Positions 25,762-34,766 of a stretch of 64,000 bases of DNA are shown here, piece after piece (the stretch's first letter is position 1; each line of letters opens with the position of its first letter). The stretch covers positions 62,001-126,000 of the forward strand of contig NZ_LGCN01000265.1 in the NCBI RefSeq assembly GCF_001279005.1, written 5' to 3'. The notes beneath the pieces were generated by a model. The model saw only the letters and a program-made list of their open reading frames with translations. It made no database searches and was not told the DNA's origin. This DNA is from Streptomyces caelestis (GTDB lineage Bacteria > Actinomycetota > Actinomycetes > Streptomycetales > Streptomycetaceae). Position numbers and translations under genes: made by a program.

Positions 25762-26541
25762 ATGGACTTCCCGGCGGACTTCCCGGCGCAGGCGCACCCC
25801 CATCCGCACGGCGGATGGCCCGGCAACGAGTTGGAGGAGGTGCTCTCCGCCTCCCTGGGCGTCCCCTCGGCGGGCGGCAGGATCGTCGAGGTGCTGGGCC
25901 GCAGCGCCGTCTGGGTCCCGCTGCCGAACGGCGGCGGCCCGGACAGCGGACCGCTGGACCTGCCCACCCTGGAGATCGACGGCCAGGCCTACGTCCCCGT
26001 CTTCAGCTCCGAAGAGCAGTTCCGCCAGGTCGTCGGCTCCCACCTGTCGTACACGATCGCGCCCGCCGTGGAGTTCGCCCGCGGTCTGCCGCCGCAGGCC
26101 GGGATCGCGGTGAACCCCGGTGGCGTGGTCGGCATCCCGCTGCCGCCGCCCGCCGTCGCCGAACTGTGCCGGGCCGGACGCACCCTGCTGGACGGCCCGG
26201 CGGCCGGCGGCCGGGTCCGGCTGTTCGAGCCCGACTGGCAGGACGACCCGCTGGACTTCCTCGCCGCCGCCTCGGCGGAGTTCGACGCCCTCGGCGTGGT
26301 GACCACCGCCCGCCGCTGCCTCGCCGCGATCGAGACGGCCGACCCGGTCCTCTTCGTCGGCGTGGAACTCTCCCGGTGGGAGGACGACCCCCGCACCCTC
26401 CCGCTGAACGCCCTGGGCCGGGCCCTCGGCCGGACCTCCGCCCCCTGGCCGGTCAACCTCATCGTCCTGGACGTGGCCCAGGACCCGGTCGGCGACTGGC
26501 TCCGCACCAGGGTCACCCCCTTCTACGAACGCCGGCAGTAA
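25762..26541 (+). CDS. sseB: SseB family protein (enhanced serine sensitivity)
   Basis: A 259-residue soluble protein with the two-part SseB layout. The N-terminal domain has AVWVPLPNG, AYVPVFSSEEQF and AGIAVNPGG. The C-terminal domain runs from RVRLFEPDWQDDPLDFL through VVTTARRCLAAIE to DWLRTRVTPFYER. In E. coli, altered SseB dosage changes serine sensitivity; its molecular role is unclear. Here it sits beside the glycine/serine catabolic operon and 190 bases from a paralogue, which fits a serine-related role (inference). Confidence 0.85.
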   Translation: MDFPADFPAQAHPHPHGGWPGNELEEVLSASLGVPSAGGRIVEVLGRSAVWVPLPNGGGPDSGPLDLPTLEIDGQAYVPVFSSEEQFRQVVGSHLSYTIAPAVEFARGLPPQAGIAVNPGGVVGIPLPPPAVAELCRAGRTLLDGPAAGGRVRLFEPDWQDDPLDFLAAASAEFDALGVVTTARRCLAAIETADPVLFVGVELSRWEDDPRTLPLNALGRALGRTSAPWPVNLIVLDVAQDPVGDWLRTRVTPFYERRQ

Positions 26542-26546
26542 CCCCG

Positions 26547-26640
26547 TGAAGGGGCGCGGGGCCGTGTCGGTGTGCGGCTCCGCCGTGCGGGCGCGACAAG
26601 CCGCAACGGACCCGCACCCGTCCACGGCGCCGAAGCCCGG
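26547..26640 (+). repeat. Dispersed Streptomyces intergenic repeat, GGGGCGCGGGG type
   Basis: The gap after sseB begins AAGGGGCGCGGGGCCGTGT, then GTGCGGCTCCGCCGTGCGGG, then GCGCGACAAGCC and GACCCGCACCCG. From memory, blocks of this composition recur after genes in many Streptomyces genomes. Only one copy is in this window, so the call rests on recall. The arms can fold (GTGCGGC / GCCGTGCGG). Confidence 0.45.
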
Positions 26641-26691
26641 ACTCTTCCGTGCTCGCCGCACCGCAGCCCGCCGCACGGCGTCGGCTTAAGC

Positions 26692-26697
26692 TAGGTC
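26692..26697 (+). promoter_or_regulatory. Candidate -10 element TAGGTC before the second SseB gene
   Basis: CTTAAGCTAGGTCC contains overlapping TAAGCT and TAGGTC hexamers 33-45 bases before the GTG at 26731, which has its own CGGAGGGG ribosome site. Confidence 0.35.
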
Positions 26698-26730
26698 CAT
26701 CCGCTGGCGAGGTACGGAGGGGCGATACAA

Positions 26731-27519
26731 GTGAGCGCTGGCACCGCGGCGGCCGGACAGGTCGAGCACATGCTGCGCCAGGTGACGCCCGGGCGTTACG
26801 ACGCGTACGAGGCGTTGCTGCGCGCCCTCGCGACCCCTGCCTCCGGCCAGGTCTGGATGCTGCTCTGGCACGGCCAGGCCGGCTCCCCGGACGCCCAGTA
26901 CGGAAGCATGGAGGTCGACGGCCTCGGCTACGCGCCCTGCGTCACCTCCGCCCAGGAGCTCTCCGCCAGCGGCTGGAACCGGTCGTACGAGGTGGTCGAC
27001 GGCCTCGAAGTGGCCCGCGCCCTCTACCCCGACCACTACGGGCTCTGGCTCAATCCGCACGCCCCCGGCGGCGGCGTCGGCATCCCCTGGCCGGACCTGC
27101 GCCGGATCGCCGGCGGTCTGGACAGCCGGCCCGCCGGCCCGCTGCGGCTGTCCGAACCGGCCATCGAGATCCCTCAGTTCTACGCCCTCCTCGCGCAGAA
27201 CGCCCACCGCACCCCTGCCGTCCGCACCCTGCGCCGCGCCTGGGTGCAGCCCGCGCTGGGCGCCCCGTACCTCGCCATCGGCCTGGACGTGTACGACGCC
27301 TCCCCACCCGCCGTGGACGCCGTGCGCGCGATGATGCAGCAGTCCCTCGGCGCGGTCCCGGACGGACTGCCCGTGTCGACCGTCGTGATGTCCGACGAGC
27401 ACGACCCGGTCGCGATGTGGCTGCGCGCCAACTCCCGCCCGTTCTACGACCGTGAGGCCCACGGCGCCGTGCCGTCCCCCGCCACGGCCTACGGCTACCC
27501 GTCCGCGCACCGGGGCTGA
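26731..27519 (+). CDS. SseB family protein, second paralogue
   Basis: A 262-residue protein. The N-terminal half resembles SseB (QVWMLLWHGQ, YAPCVTSAQEL, GLWLNPHAPGGGVGIPW). The C-terminal half matches that of the preceding paralogue (AYLAIGLDVYD-like strand, then PVAMWLRANSRPFYDRE against PVGDWLRTRVTPFYERR). GTG 26731 follows GGAGGGG. A tail rich in Pro, Tyr and Ala extends past the conserved end. The gene pair looks like a tandem duplication with strong divergence. Confidence 0.8.
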   Translation: MSAGTAAAGQVEHMLRQVTPGRYDAYEALLRALATPASGQVWMLLWHGQAGSPDAQYGSMEVDGLGYAPCVTSAQELSASGWNRSYEVVDGLEVARALYPDHYGLWLNPHAPGGGVGIPWPDLRRIAGGLDSRPAGPLRLSEPAIEIPQFYALLAQNAHRTPAVRTLRRAWVQPALGAPYLAIGLDVYDASPPAVDAVRAMMQQSLGAVPDGLPVSTVVMSDEHDPVAMWLRANSRPFYDREAHGAVPSPATAYGYPSAHRG

Positions 27520-27538
27520 CCGGCCCGGACGCCGTCAT

Positions 27539-27626
27539 GGTCACGGAGCGTGACCGTCCGTCAGGTGGACAGCGAGACGAGCCGGAACCGATGCGTCCGA
27601 CCCGGCCCGCGGCGCATCGTTGATTT
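27539..27626 (+). terminator. Stem-loops after the second SseB gene
   Basis: Two inverted repeats follow the stop: GGTCACG/CGTGACC (27539-27555, 3-base loop) and CGATGCG/CGCATCG (27589-27619), the latter followed by TTGATTT. The second is a weak terminator candidate. The rest of the roughly 400-base gap up to 27919 is AT-richer than its surroundings and should hold the promoter of the ABC operon; no consensus boxes could be fixed. Confidence 0.45.
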
Positions 27627-27919
27627 CCCGCCACATTTTCGGCCATGCGCACTCAGCGACAATCCGTTGACCGCCTGTCACCTGCGGTTTCACCCGTTCT
27701 CCACGCCGCCCGGCGCCACCTGGGCGTCCGTCGGGAAGACACTTTTGTGTCCGGCGGGTTAAATCCTGACGGGGGGACGCCTGAACCGTCCCTTATGTCA
27801 ACTGTTCAGATCTCAGGTAGGTATCACCGCTATCCGGACTGTTCCTGACCCACTGTGAACGTCTGTAGTGTTCGGCCGGTCAAGATGCATCCACATAGCG
27901 GACCCGGAGTGGCCCCAGT

Positions 27920-29590
27920 ATGCGCATATTCAAGTCCCGACCCGCTCGGGCGATCACGGCCGCGGTGGCGGTCGGTCTGATCGCCACGGGCTGCTCCAGC
28001 GAACGGGACGCTGACAACGAAAGCAGCGGCAAGAAGGACACCTTCGTGTTCGCCGGTGCAGGTGACCCGGGTTCCCTGGACCCTGCCCTCGCGAGCGACG
28101 GTGAAACCTTCCGCGTGACGCGTCAGGCGTTCGAGGCCCTGCTCGAGCACGAGTCCGGCGGCACCAAGCTGGTCGGCGGCCTCGCCGAGACCTGGTCGAG
28201 CAACGACCAGGGCACCGTCTGGACCTTCAACCTCCGCAAGAACGTGAAGTTCCACGACGGCGAGGCGTTCAACGCCGCGGCGGTCTGCGCCAACTACGAC
28301 CACTGGTTCAACTGGAAGGGCACCTACCAGTCCAGCGCGGTCTCGTACTACTGGCAGACCATCATGGGCGGCTTCGCGAAGAACGAGGACGAGGAGACGC
28401 CCGAGGCGAACTACAAGTCCTGCACCGCGAAGGACGAGAACACCGCCGTCATCGAGGTCAAGAAGCCCTCCGCCAACCTCCCCGGCGGCTTCTCCCTCCA
28501 GGCCCTGGCGATCCACTCGCCGAAGGCCCTCAAGGAGTACGAGAAGGAAGAGGCGACCGCCAAGGGCGACGCCATCACGTACCCCAAGTACAGCCAGGAG
28601 GCCGGCACGGTCGCCGGCACCGGCCCGTACAAGATCACGAAGTGGAACAAGGGCAACAAGGAAGTCAGCCTGACCCGCTTCGACGACTACTGGGGCGAGA
28701 AGGCGAAGATCAAGAACCTGGTCTTCCGCACCATCGACACCGAGGAGGGCCGCCGCCAGGCGCTCCAGGCCGGTGACATCGACGGCTACGACCTCGTCGC
28801 CCCGGCCGACGTCAAGACCCTCGAGGACCAGGGCTACGTCGTCCCGACCCGTGGCGTCTTCAACCTCTTCTACGTGGGCATGAGCCAGGAGGCCAACAAG
28901 GCCCTCAAGAAGAAGGAAGTCCGCCAGGCGATCGCGCAGGCGATCGACAAGGAGAACCTGGTCAAGACCCAGCTGCCCGAGGGCGGCAAGGTCGCCGACC
29001 AGTTCATGCCGGACACCATCGCGGGCTACTCCAAGAACGTCAAGAAGTACCCGTTCGACACCGCCGCGTCCAAGTCGCTCCTCAAGAAGGCCGGTGAGGA
29101 GAAGCTCAAGGTCGAGTTCTGCTACCCGACCGAGGTCACCCGCCCGTACATGCCTGCCCCGCAGGACCTGTTCGAGCTGATGAAGGCCGACCTGGAGAAG
29201 GCCGGCATCACCGTCACGCCGAAGGCCATGAAGTGGGCCCCGGACTACATCGACGCCACCGAGGCGGGCTCCTGCGACCTGCACATGCTCGGCTGGACCG
29301 GTGACTTCAACGACGGCTTCAACTTCATCGGCACCTGGTTCGCCGGGTACGACAAGCAGTGGGGCTTCAAGGACAAGAAGGTCTTCGACGCCGTGAACGC
29401 CGGCTCGAAGCTGGGCAAGGCCGAGGAGCGCACCGCCGCGTACGAGAAGGCCAACGAGGCCATCATGGAGTACCTCCCCGGTGTTCCGATCTCGTCCTCC
29501 CCGCCGGCCATCGCCTTCGCCAAGAACGTGAACCCGCCGAACGTCTCCCCGCTGACGCAGGAAGTCTTCTCCGAGACCTCCTTCAAGTAG
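27920..29590 (+). CDS. Peptide ABC transporter substrate-binding lipoprotein
   Basis: A 556-residue family 5 solute-binding protein. The signal peptide MRIFKSRPARAITAAVAVGL ends at a lipobox ATGC, so C25 would be lipidated. FVFAGAGDPGSLDPALASDG, a WTFNLRKNVKFHDG segment and CNYDHW follow the SBP_bac_5 pattern. It binds di/oligopeptides (or related solutes) at the outer face and feeds the permeases encoded downstream. Codons are highly biased to AAG, CTC and GAC, suggesting strong expression. A hairpin follows at 29623, as is common after binding-protein genes. Confidence 0.93.
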   Translation: MRIFKSRPARAITAAVAVGLIATGCSSERDADNESSGKKDTFVFAGAGDPGSLDPALASDGETFRVTRQAFEALLEHESGGTKLVGGLAETWSSNDQGTVWTFNLRKNVKFHDGEAFNAAAVCANYDHWFNWKGTYQSSAVSYYWQTIMGGFAKNEDEETPEANYKSCTAKDENTAVIEVKKPSANLPGGFSLQALAIHSPKALKEYEKEEATAKGDAITYPKYSQEAGTVAGTGPYKITKWNKGNKEVSLTRFDDYWGEKAKIKNLVFRTIDTEEGRRQALQAGDIDGYDLVAPADVKTLEDQGYVVPTRGVFNLFYVGMSQEANKALKKKEVRQAIAQAIDKENLVKTQLPEGGKVADQFMPDTIAGYSKNVKKYPFDTAASKSLLKKAGEEKLKVEFCYPTEVTRPYMPAPQDLFELMKADLEKAGITVTPKAMKWAPDYIDATEAGSCDLHMLGWTGDFNDGFNFIGTWFAGYDKQWGFKDKKVFDAVNAGSKLGKAEERTAAYEKANEAIMEYLPGVPISSSPPAIAFAKNVNPPNVSPLTQEVFSETSFK

Positions 29591-29622
29591 GCGAGCAGCG
29601 GTAGGAAACCAAAACGGGGGGT

Positions 29623-29655
29623 CCGCCCGGTCGTCGCAACTCGGCGGCCGGGCGG
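29623..29655 (+). other. Intercistronic stem-loop after the binding-protein gene
   Basis: CCGCCCGG and CCGGGCGG form an 8-bp stem with a 17-base loop in the 107-base gap before the first permease. Such structures often raise the level of binding-protein mRNA relative to the downstream genes. Confidence 0.5.
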
Positions 29656-29697
29656 GTCCATTCATGTAAGACATCACGTAAGAAAGGGGCATGCGGG

Positions 29698-30702
29698 GTG
29701 CTGCGTCTCGTCGTACGAAGACTGCTCCAGCTCATACCCACGCTGCTCGGCCTGTCGGTTCTGCTCTTCCTGTGGCTCGACCGTCTGCCCGGTGGACCCG
29801 CCTCAGCGATCCTGGGGGAGAAGGCCACCGATGCCGATGTGGCGCGCATCAACCGTGCGCTCGGGCTGGACCAGCCCGTCTACGTCCAGTACTGGCGCTT
29901 CCTGAAGCGCATCTTCCAGGGTGACCTCGGCACCTCCGTCCAGACCGGGCAGCCGGTGTGGGACGAGTTCGTCCTGAGGTTCCCGGCGACGGTGGAGCTG
30001 TCTCTGCTGGCCATGATCATGGCCGTGGTGGTCGGCATTCCGCTCGGCTACCTCGCCGCCCGCAAGCGCGGTGGCTGGGTCGACATCGGCGCGGTCTCCG
30101 GCTCCCTCGTCGGCATCTGCATCCCGGTCTTCTTCCTCGGTCTGGTCATCAAGGAGATCCTGGCCGTGAAGCTCGGGTTCTTCCCCAGCTACGGGCGCAT
30201 GGACACCGGCATCAACGCCACCGACGTGACCGGCTTCGCCGTCCTGGACGGCATCCTCACCGGTGAGTTCGACGCCTCCTGGGACGCGCTGCACCACCTG
30301 ATCCTGCCCGCCGTCACGCTCGCGTCCATCCCGCTCGCGGTCATCGTGCGCATGACCCGCGCCAGCGTCCTCGAGGTCCAGGACGAGGACTACGTCCGCA
30401 CGGCCGAGTCCAAGGGCCTCAAGAGGAGCATCGTCCGCGGCCGGCACGTCCTGCGCAACGCGCTGCTCCCCGTGGTCACCTCGGTCGGTCTGCTCACCGG
30501 CTCCCTGCTGTCCGGAGCGGTCCTCACCGAGTCCGTGTTCTCCTTCAACGGCATCGGCAACTTCGTCAAGACGTCGATCGACGGACGCGACTACCCGGTG
30601 CTCGTCGGGTTCATCATGTTCATCGCGATGGTGTACGTCCTGATCAACCTGCTGGTGGACGTGGCGTACAGCATCATCGACCCGAGAGTGCGGGTGCACT
30701 GA
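29698..30702 (+). CDS. Peptide ABC transporter permease, DppB type
   Basis: A 334-residue inner-membrane permease with an N-terminal anchor LLQLIPTLLGLSVLLFLWLDRLPG, five further membrane spans and the EAA-like loop YVRTAESKGLKRSIVRGRHVLRNALLP. It starts at GTG 29698 behind AAAGGGG. It pairs with the DppC-type permease that starts one base after its stop. Confidence 0.93.
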   Translation: MLRLVVRRLLQLIPTLLGLSVLLFLWLDRLPGGPASAILGEKATDADVARINRALGLDQPVYVQYWRFLKRIFQGDLGTSVQTGQPVWDEFVLRFPATVELSLLAMIMAVVVGIPLGYLAARKRGGWVDIGAVSGSLVGICIPVFFLGLVIKEILAVKLGFFPSYGRMDTGINATDVTGFAVLDGILTGEFDASWDALHHLILPAVTLASIPLAVIVRMTRASVLEVQDEDYVRTAESKGLKRSIVRGRHVLRNALLPVVTSVGLLTGSLLSGAVLTESVFSFNGIGNFVKTSIDGRDYPVLVGFIMFIAMVYVLINLLVDVAYSIIDPRVRVH

Positions 30703-30703
30703 C

Positions 30704-31663
30704 ATGAGTGTCGCCACCAAGACCGACAAGATCCAGCGCCTCGCGGAACTGACGGCCGGCAGCGAGACCAGCACCGGCGCCAGTCTGTGGCGGGAGGCCC
30801 TCGGCCGCCTGAAGACCAGCAAGATGGCGATCATCGGCGCCGTGATCATCGCGGCGTTCGTCGTCGTCGCGATCGTCGGACCGTTCCTGGCCCCGCACTC
30901 GCCGAGCGCCCAGATCTGGCGCGGTGAGGTGTTCCCGAACAAGGGGGAGTTCGTCGGAGCGCGCGGAGAGAACTGGTTCGGGCTCGACCACCTCGGCCGT
31001 GACCTGTTCTCCCGCATGCTGGTCGGCGCCCGCCAGACGCTGCTCGTCGGCATCGTCGCCACGCTCATCGGCCTGGTCGCCGGCTTCGTGATCGGCATCG
31101 TCTCCGGAGCCGCCGCCACCCTCGGCGGGGAGACCGGGCAGCGCGTCGACTCCGTCATCATGCGCTTCATCGACATGATGCTGGCGCTGCCGTCGCTGCT
31201 GCTGGCCGTGTCCATCGCCGCGGTCATGGGCCAGTCGCTGACCACCGTGATGATCGCCGTGGGTGTCGTCCAGGTGCCGGTGTTCGCCCGGCTGCTGCGC
31301 GGCGCCATGCTGGTCCAGGGCGGCGCCGACTACGTGCTCGCCGCTCAGTCCCTGGGCGTCCGCAAGCGCCGGATCGTGCTCTCCCAGATCCTGCCCAACT
31401 CGCTCAGCCCGGTGATCGTGCAGGCCACGCTCTCCCTGGCCACCGCGATCATCGAGGCGGCCGCCCTGTCCTACCTGGGCCTCGGCAACCCGGATCCGGC
31501 CATTCCCGAGTGGGGCGTCATGCTCGCCCAGGCGCAGCGCTTCTTCAGCTACGCCCCCATGATGGGGGTCTACCCCGCCGTCGGCATCATCATCACCGCC
31601 CTCGGCTTCACCCTCCTCGGCGAGGCCATGCGGGAAGCCCTCGACCCGAAGCTGAAGGGCTGA
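30704..31663 (+). CDS. Peptide ABC transporter permease, DppC type
   Basis: A 319-residue permease. A polar N-terminus is followed by MAIIGAVIIAAFVVVAIVGPF, then the periplasmic-side motif GLDHLGRDLFSRMLVGARQT and the EAA-loop YVLAAQSLGVRKRRIVLSQILPN. It forms the second half of the translocation channel. It is separated by 1 base from the upstream permease and 6 bases from the ATPase gene. Confidence 0.93.
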   Translation: MSVATKTDKIQRLAELTAGSETSTGASLWREALGRLKTSKMAIIGAVIIAAFVVVAIVGPFLAPHSPSAQIWRGEVFPNKGEFVGARGENWFGLDHLGRDLFSRMLVGARQTLLVGIVATLIGLVAGFVIGIVSGAAATLGGETGQRVDSVIMRFIDMMLALPSLLLAVSIAAVMGQSLTTVMIAVGVVQVPVFARLLRGAMLVQGGADYVLAAQSLGVRKRRIVLSQILPNSLSPVIVQATLSLATAIIEAAALSYLGLGNPDPAIPEWGVMLAQAQRFFSYAPMMGVYPAVGIIITALGFTLLGEAMREALDPKLKG

Positions 31664-31669
31664 ACCACC

Positions 31670-32671
31670 ATGTCTCTGCTCACTGTCGACGAACTGACCA
31701 TCACCTTCGGCGGCCGCGGCCGCAAGGAGTCCCGGGCGGTCGACGGCGTCTCCTTCGAGGTCGACCAGGGCCAGGTCGTGGGCCTGGTCGGCGAGTCCGG
31801 CTGCGGAAAGTCCGTCACCTCCCTGGCCCTGATGGGCCTGCTCCCGAGCAAGGGCGTCACCATCGGCGGCCGTGCCGAGTTCGACGGCACGGACCTGTTC
31901 ACGATGAGCCCTTCCGCCCGCCGCGACCTGCGCGGCAGCGAAATGGCGATGATCTTCCAGGACCCGCTGTCCTCGCTCAACCCGGTCGTGCCGATCGGCG
32001 TGCAGGTCACCGAGATCCTGGAGCGCCACCGCGGGCTGAAGGGCGAGGCCGCCCGCAAGGAGGCCGCCCACCTGCTGGACCGGGTCGGCATCCCCGACCC
32101 GACCCGGCGGCTCAAGGAGTACCCGCACCAGCTCTCCGGCGGTATGCGCCAGCGCGCGCTGATCGCCATGGCGGTGGCCTGCGCCCCGCGCATGCTCATC
32201 GCCGACGAGCCCACCACGGCCCTCGACGTGACGATCCAGGCGCAGATCCTGGAACTGCTCAAGGAACTGGTGGACCAGGAGGGCACCGCCCTGCTGATGA
32301 TCACCCACGACCTCGGCGTGGTCGCCGGCCTCTGCGACCAGGTCAACGTGCTCTACGCGGGCAAGACCGTCGAGTCCGCCGGGCGCCGCGAGCTGTTCGG
32401 CCACCCGACCCACCCCTACGCGCACGGACTGCTGGGCTCCATCCCGCGTCTGGACGCTCCCCGGGGCGAACCCCTCACCCCCATCCGGGGTTCCATCAAC
32501 GACCGCATCGCCTGGGCCGACGGCTGCGCCTTCGCGCCCCGCTGCGACCGGTACGAGATGGGCTGCCTGACCGGCACCCCGCAGCTCACCGAGCCGCGTG
32601 CGGCCGGCCACCAGGTGCGGTGCGTCAACCCCGTACTCGACGACGCGAAGGCCGAGGAGGTCACCGCATGA
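31670..32671 (+). CDS. Peptide ABC transporter ATP-binding protein, DppD type
   Basis: A 333-residue ATPase with Walker A GESGCGKS, Q-loop FQDPLSSLNP, signature LSGGMRQR, Walker B MLIADEPTTALD and the switch His in MITHDLG. The C-terminal oligopeptide/dipeptide extension carries a Cys cluster (CAFAPRCDRYEMGC) that in this family can bind an iron-sulfur cluster or metal. Its stop overlaps the next ATPase start (ATGA). Confidence 0.93.
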   Translation: MSLLTVDELTITFGGRGRKESRAVDGVSFEVDQGQVVGLVGESGCGKSVTSLALMGLLPSKGVTIGGRAEFDGTDLFTMSPSARRDLRGSEMAMIFQDPLSSLNPVVPIGVQVTEILERHRGLKGEAARKEAAHLLDRVGIPDPTRRLKEYPHQLSGGMRQRALIAMAVACAPRMLIADEPTTALDVTIQAQILELLKELVDQEGTALLMITHDLGVVAGLCDQVNVLYAGKTVESAGRRELFGHPTHPYAHGLLGSIPRLDAPRGEPLTPIRGSINDRIAWADGCAFAPRCDRYEMGCLTGTPQLTEPRAAGHQVRCVNPVLDDAKAEEVTA

Positions 32672-33927
32672 GCCTGCTCGAACTGGACGGCGTCAAGGTC
32701 CACTTCCCCATCAAGAAGGGCATCTTCGTCGACCGCACGGTCGGTCACGTCTACGCCGTGGACGGGGTCTCCCTGAAGGTCGAGGCCGGCGAGACCTACG
32801 GTCTGGTCGGCGAGTCCGGCTGCGGCAAGACCACCCTCGGGCGGTCCGTGCTGCGGCTGGTGGACATCACCGAGGGGTCCGTCGTCCTCGACGGCACCGA
32901 CCTGGCGAAACTGCCCGGCGAGGAGATGCGCCGCTTCCGGCGCCGGCTCCAGATGGTCTTCCAGGACCCGCTGGGCTCGCTCAACCCCCGGCAGAACATC
33001 GAGTCCATCCTGTCCGAGGGCATGATCGCCCACGGCATCGGCAAGGACCAGGAGGAGCGCCGGGAGAAGATCAAGTCGATCCTGGACAAGGTCGGCCTGC
33101 CCTCCAACGCGCTCTCCCGCTACCCGCACGAGTTCTCCGGCGGTCAGCGCCAGCGCATCGGCATCGCCCGCGCGCTGGTCCTCGAACCGGACGTGATCAT
33201 CTGCGACGAGCCGGTCTCCGCGCTCGACGTGTCGGTCCAGGCCCAGGTCATCAACCTGCTGGACGAGCTCCAGGAGGAACTCGGCCTGACCTACCTGGTG
33301 ATCGCCCACGACCTCGCGGTGGTCCGGCACATCTCCGACACGATCGGCGTGATGTACCTGGGATCGCTGGTCGAGGAGGCGCCGAGCGACGCGCTGTACG
33401 CCGAGCCGAAGCACCCGTACACCAAGGCCCTGATGTCGGCCGTGCCGGTGCCCGACCCGGAGGTGGAGGACCGGCGCGAGCGCATCCTGCTCACCGGCGA
33501 CCTGCCCTCCCCGGCCAACCCGCCCAGCGGCTGCCGCTTCCACACGCGCTGCCCCTGGGCCCAGGCCGAGCGGTGCGCGACGGAGCGGCCGCAGCTGCGG
33601 GACCTCGGTGACGGCCACCGGGTGGCCTGCCACTTCGCCGAGGAGATCGCGTCGGGAGAGCTGGCGCTGACCCGGCCCACGGGCATCGAGGCCGTCACGG
33701 AGGGCGAAGGCGCGGTGGTCGAGCAGACCGAGGACGAGGCGAAGGTTCCCGCCGTCCTCCTGCCGGCCGACTCGACGACCAAGCCGGACGCCACGGCGGT
33801 CAAGGAGAAGGTGCCGTCGGCGGCCGAGGCCCCGGGCGACCGGACGGCCGGCGCCGTCGCGAAGGACCTCGACGCCGCGGGACCGGACGCGTCCGACTCC
33901 GACAAGGAGCAGGACAAGACCGGCTGA
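32668..33927 (+). CDS. Peptide ABC transporter ATP-binding protein, DppF type
   Basis: A 419-residue ATPase with Walker A GESGCGKTT, Q-loop FQDPLGSLNP, signature FSGGQRQRIGIARAL and Walker B VIICDEPVSALD. A CRFHTRCPWAQAERC cluster lies in the C-terminal extension. After the conserved end (CHFAEEIA), about 95 extra residues rich in Glu, Asp, Ala and Thr form an acidic, probably disordered tail not usual for DppF. ATG 32668 overlaps the upstream stop. The operon ends at the terminator at 33996. Confidence 0.93.
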   Translation: MSLLELDGVKVHFPIKKGIFVDRTVGHVYAVDGVSLKVEAGETYGLVGESGCGKTTLGRSVLRLVDITEGSVVLDGTDLAKLPGEEMRRFRRRLQMVFQDPLGSLNPRQNIESILSEGMIAHGIGKDQEERREKIKSILDKVGLPSNALSRYPHEFSGGQRQRIGIARALVLEPDVIICDEPVSALDVSVQAQVINLLDELQEELGLTYLVIAHDLAVVRHISDTIGVMYLGSLVEEAPSDALYAEPKHPYTKALMSAVPVPDPEVEDRRERILLTGDLPSPANPPSGCRFHTRCPWAQAERCATERPQLRDLGDGHRVACHFAEEIASGELALTRPTGIEAVTEGEGAVVEQTEDEAKVPAVLLPADSTTKPDATAVKEKVPSAAEAPGDRTAGAVAKDLDAAGPDASDSDKEQDKTG

Positions 33928-33928
33928 C

Positions 33929-33940
33929 GGACCGCGGTCC
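33929..33940. repeat. 12-bp palindrome after the ABC operon
   Basis: GGACCGCGGTCC is a perfect palindrome starting two bases after the last stop codon. It may add to the 3'-end structure. Confidence 0.35.
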
Positions 33941-33995
33941 TTCCCGGGGCCTCGTACGGCTCCGCTGAACGGCTTGCGGACAGCAAGTTCACATC

Positions 33996-34030
33996 ACCCC
34001 TCGCCTTGGTTTGCAAGGCGAGGGGTTCTT
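33996..34030 (+). terminator. Rho-independent-type terminator of the peptide ABC operon
   Basis: CCCCTCGCCTTG pairs perfectly with CAAGGCGAGGGG around a GTTTG loop, and one more A-T pair extends the stem to 13 bp. TTCTT follows. This is the best terminator in the window and excludes the TTG at 34011 as a start for the next gene. Confidence 0.85.
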
Positions 34031-34043
34031 GCTGGGTGAGAAT

Positions 34044-34706
34044 ATGAGGGTGCTCCAGCAACTGTTCAGTCCGTCCGTCCTGCACACGCTCGATCTGATC
34101 GGCATCTTCGTCTTCGCGATCTCCGGCGCCCTGCTGGCCGTCCGCAAGAACTTCGACGTCTTCGGCATCGCCGTGCTCGCCGAGGTCACCGCGCTCGGCG
34201 GCGGACTCTTCCGCGACCTGGTCATCGGCGCCGTACCGCCCGCCGCCTTCACGGACCTGGGGTACTTCGTCACCCCGCTGCTCGCCACGGTCCTGGTGTT
34301 CTTCCTCCACCCGCACGTGGAGCGCATCCAGATCGGCGTCAACGTGTTCGACGCGGCCGGCCTCGGTCTGTTCTGCGTGGTCGGCACGACCAAGGCGTAC
34401 GACTACGGCCTCGGCCTGACCGCCTCCGCCTGTCTGGGCCTGGCCACCGCGGTCGGCGGCGGTGTGCTGCGCGACGTGCTCGCCAACGAGGTGCCGTCGC
34501 TGCTGCGCTGGGACCGCGACCTGTACGCCGTCCCGGCCGTCGTCGGCGCCGCCCTGACCGCGCTGTGCATCCGCTACGACGTGCTGAACGCGGGGACCAG
34601 CAGCCTCGCCGTGGTCACGGCCTTCGTGCTGCGGCTGCTCGCGATGCGCTACCACTGGCGGGCTCCCCGTGCGTGGCACCGCCGTTCGACGGTCCAGGAG
34701 GAGTAG
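34044..34706 (+). CDS. Trimeric intracellular cation (TRIC) channel family protein
   Basis: A 220-residue membrane protein with seven hydrophobic segments and two internal repeats, each containing a glycine-rich kink: TALGGGLFRDLVIG and TAVGGGVLRDVLAN. These are the pore-lining TRIC (formerly UPF0126/YicG) signatures. ATG 34044 was chosen because GGGTGAG precedes it and the upstream TTG lies in a terminator. Prokaryotic TRIC proteins conduct K+ and Na+; the physiological role in Streptomyces is unknown. Confidence 0.88.
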   Translation: MRVLQQLFSPSVLHTLDLIGIFVFAISGALLAVRKNFDVFGIAVLAEVTALGGGLFRDLVIGAVPPAAFTDLGYFVTPLLATVLVFFLHPHVERIQIGVNVFDAAGLGLFCVVGTTKAYDYGLGLTASACLGLATAVGGGVLRDVLANEVPSLLRWDRDLYAVPAVVGAALTALCIRYDVLNAGTSSLAVVTAFVLRLLAMRYHWRAPRAWHRRSTVQEE

Positions 34707-34766
34707 TCCCACCGGGGCGCACGGGCAAAGCTACCGCTTAGTATCATCTTCTTGTACTGTTCAGCC

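Noticed and set aside
34011..34043. TTG at 34011 as the start of the TRIC channel gene
   Set aside because: It lies in the stem-loop of the upstream operon's terminator. ATG 34044 has a ribosome site and begins the conserved protein.
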